From Micrococcales bacterium (GTDB lineage Bacteria; Actinomycetota; Actinomycetes; Actinomycetales; Dermatophilaceae): a DNA stretch of 6,070 nt. The notes under the pieces are model-generated. The model worked only from the letters and a program-made list of their open reading frames with translations, was not told the origin of the DNA and ran no database searches. Shown piece by piece: positions 4,463 to 6,070 of the stretch. The stretch covers positions 1 through 6,070 of the forward strand of contig JAUNUZ010000154.1 of assembly GCA_030537915.1 (NCBI GenBank), given 5' to 3'. How positions within the stretch are numbered: the stretch's first letter is position 1; each line of letters begins with the position of its first letter. The translations under genes were made by a program, and so were the position numbers.

Positions 4463-6070
4463 CGGGACCGCACCTGGCGCAGGGCGTCCCGGCGGCTGCG
4501 TTCGTCGACGGATCCGGTGGCGTGGGCGTCGATGTCATCCCCGCCGATCACCCCGAGGAAGACCTCCTCGAGGCGACGGCGAGCGGTCACCGACTCGATG
4601 TCGGCGCCCGTCGCGACGGCCGCCGCGACGATCTCGCCGCGTGGGGTGTCACCGACGAGGGTCAGCGCGCGCGCCGGCGCGTCGAGGCGGATCTCGCGCA
4701 GACTCTGACCGACCGGGGTGGCGGCCAGGGCGGCCGCGACCGTTTCGGGGTCGCAGGCCGGGCCCAGGGTGACCACCGTCGTGCCGTCGCCCGTGACGAG
4801 TTCGGCGACGGAACCGGTGGCGACGACGCGGCCACGGTTCATGACGACGACGTGGGTGCAGGTCTGCTCGACCTCGGCCAACAGATGGCTCGAGACGACG
4901 ACGGTGCGCCCCGTGCGGGCGTAGTCCTGCAGGATCGGGCGCATTGCGGCGATCTGCGGCGGGTCCAGGCCGTTCGTCGGCTCGTCGAGCAGGAGCACCT
5001 CCGGGCGGCCGAGCATGGCCTGAGCGATGCCGAGCCGCTGGCGCATGCCCTGGCTGTAGGTGCGCACAGGGCGGTCGACCGCGTCGCCGAGGGCGGCGAC
5101 CTCGAGAGCGGACTCGATATGCGCGTCGCCGGGATCGCGACCGGTCGCCTCCCAATATGCGCGAAGGTTCTGCTGACCGGTCAGGTGCGGGAGGAAGCCG
5201 GGCCCCTCGATGAGTGCGCCGACCCGACTCAGCACCGGAGCCCCGGCTCGCACCGGCTCGCCGAGCACGTGGACCGCGCCGGAGTCGGGGCGGATGAGGC
5301 CGACGAGCATGCGCATCGTCGTGGTCTTGCCGGCGCCGTTGGGGCCGAGTAGTCCGACGACCTGGCCCGCCTCCGCACGCCAGGACACGTCGTCGACGGC
5401 CCGGTGGCCGTCCTTGTACGTCTTGACCAGGTTGTCGACGACGAGCGGCACGTCGGCGTCCTCGGTCCGAGTGTCGCGCCGATAGACGCGGCGGCGCCGC
5501 CACCACGTGAGCAGCGCAGCGGCTGCGATCGCAAGTAGCAGCGCCGCCAGTCCCGCTGCGGCGCCCAGCACCTCGCGGTCCATGCTGCTGACCTCCGCAA
5601 GGGCACCGGTCGTGCCCGATCCGGCGTCCCCGGCGTCGGTGAGGGCCTTGGTCGTGGGGAGGACGAGGGCGCCGTCGGCCAGCTCGACGGTGTATAAGCG
5701 TGCGTCGGTGGGGACGGCGTAACCCGCGTCGGTCGCCGAGATGAGCACGCGCCAGCGGCCACCCTTGGCCATCGAGTACGTCCCGCCCGGGAGCGGGAGG
5801 TCGACGTCCAGGGGGGTGTCGGGAGTTGTGGCGACCCTGATCGGGACCACCTGGCCGCGCGGTGAGACGGGACCGGCGGGGGTCATCCGCCACAGTGAGG
5901 CGAAGAGCGTCGCATCCTTGGCGGTCGAGGTGACCCGCACCCGCACCTGGGGCGCACCGACGACGTCGAAGCGGGCGCTGAGCTCCCCGGTGTCGAAGGC
6001 CGCGTGCTGTCCGGGCAGCGCAGCGAGGGCGTAGCCGGCTGCCGCTGCCCCACTATCGCCTCCCGCCGGA
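4459..6070 (-). CDS. Hydrolase-type ectodomain (PepX_C-like) fused through one membrane helix to an ABC transporter ATPase; N-terminus outside window
   Basis: Energising subunit of the ABC-2 exporter, 536 residues visible; the frame is still open at the right edge. Residues about 25-130 form beta-rich sequence resembling the C-terminal jelly roll of X-Pro dipeptidyl-peptidase/CocE hydrolases (FDTGELSARFDV, APQVRVRV, ATLFASLWRM, GGRWRVLIS). A Gly/Ala/Thr/Asp linker leads to one membrane helix (about 167-190) followed by RRRRVYRR, placing the ectodomain outside and the C-terminus inside. A complete ATPase follows: Walker A GPNGAGKT (242-249), IEGPGFLP at the Q-loop with Glu288 in place of Gln, signature YSQGM (338-342), Walker B LLLDE with catalytic Glu363, D-loop GLD (367-369) and switch His395. 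This matches the BcrA/DrrA exporter group. The end, RRRLEEVFLGVIGG, is typical of that group. By analogy an alpha/beta-hydrolase domain and signal peptide may lie upstream; this is inference. Confidence 0.9.
   Translation of the reverse strand, partial: PAGGDSGAAAAGYALAALPGQHAAFDTGELSARFDVVGAPQVRVRVTSTAKDATLFASLWRMTPAGPVSPRGQVVPIRVATTPDTPLDVDLPLPGGTYSMAKGGRWRVLISATDAGYAVPTDARLYTVELADGALVLPTTKALTDAGDAGSGTTGALAEVSSMDREVLGAAAGLAALLLAIAAAALLTWWRRRRVYRRDTRTEDADVPLVVDNLVKTYKDGHRAVDDVSWRAEAGQVVGLLGPNGAGKTTTMRMLVGLIRPDSGAVHVLGEPVRAGAPVLSRVGALIEGPGFLPHLTGQQNLRAYWEATGRDPGDAHIESALEVAALGDAVDRPVRTYSQGMRQRLGIAQAMLGRPEVLLLDEPTNGLDPPQIAAMRPILQDYARTGRTVVVSSHLLAEVEQTCTHVVVMNRGRVVATGSVAELVTGDGTTVVTLGPACDPETVAAALAATPVGQSLREIRLDAPARALTLVGDTPRGEIVAAAVATGADIESVTARRRLEEVFLGVIGGDDIDAHATGSVDERSRRDALRQVRSR

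Noticed and set aside
3761..4708. 315-codon plus-strand open frame opposite the permease and ATPase end
   Set aside because: Low-complexity Glu/Arg/Gly composition and no motifs; it mirrors two strongly supported minus-strand genes.
4522..5352. 276-codon plus-strand open frame opposite the ATPase domain
   Set aside because: The opposite strand encodes Walker A, signature, Walker B and the switch His in order; this frame is a mirror artefact.
4459..5946. Reading the ABC ATPase gene as starting at the GTG at 5946
   Set aside because: The frame stays open for 41 more codons to the window edge, and those residues (for example FDTGELSARFDV) continue the same beta-sandwich; the GTG codes for an internal Val of a strand.

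Overview
The window comes from a high-GC actinobacterial chromosome. Codon third positions are almost all G or C, and the proteins are rich in Ala, Arg, Gly and Asp. The gene set is a family 5 solute-binding lipoprotein, a secreted GH26-like glycosidase, a small NYN-domain protein and a BcrA/DrrA-type ABC exporter. A member of the Micrococcales is a reasonable guess, but the sequence does not fix the genus.

All five recognisable genes lie on the minus strand, so transcription runs from high to low coordinates. From right to left they are: (i) a very large ABC transporter ATPase polypeptide entering from beyond base 6070, in which an extracellular beta-sandwich resembling the C-terminal domain of X-Pro dipeptidyl-peptidase/CocE hydrolases is joined by one membrane helix to a complete cytoplasmic ABC ATPase; (ii) its six-helix ABC-2 permease, overlapping it by 4 bases (ATGA); (iii) a NYN (PIN-like nuclease fold) protein; (iv) a 319-base gap rich in inverted repeats, holding a possible promoter, a palindrome over the predicted start site and a structured leader; (v) a secreted GH26-like glycoside hydrolase; (vi) a peptide/nickel-type (SBP_bac_5) substrate-binding lipoprotein that runs off the left edge.

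Only the ATPase-permease pair is clearly one operon. The NYN gene, the glycosidase and the binding protein are separated from their neighbours by 142 to 319 bases and probably belong to separate or loosely linked units. The binding protein probably begins an oligopeptide uptake operon continuing to the left of the window.

The most notable observation is the hydrolase-type ectodomain, membrane helix and ABC ATPase in one open frame. ABC exporter ATPases are normally purely cytoplasmic and carry no ectodomain. The part that would show whether a catalytic alpha/beta-hydrolase domain precedes the visible ectodomain lies outside the window.
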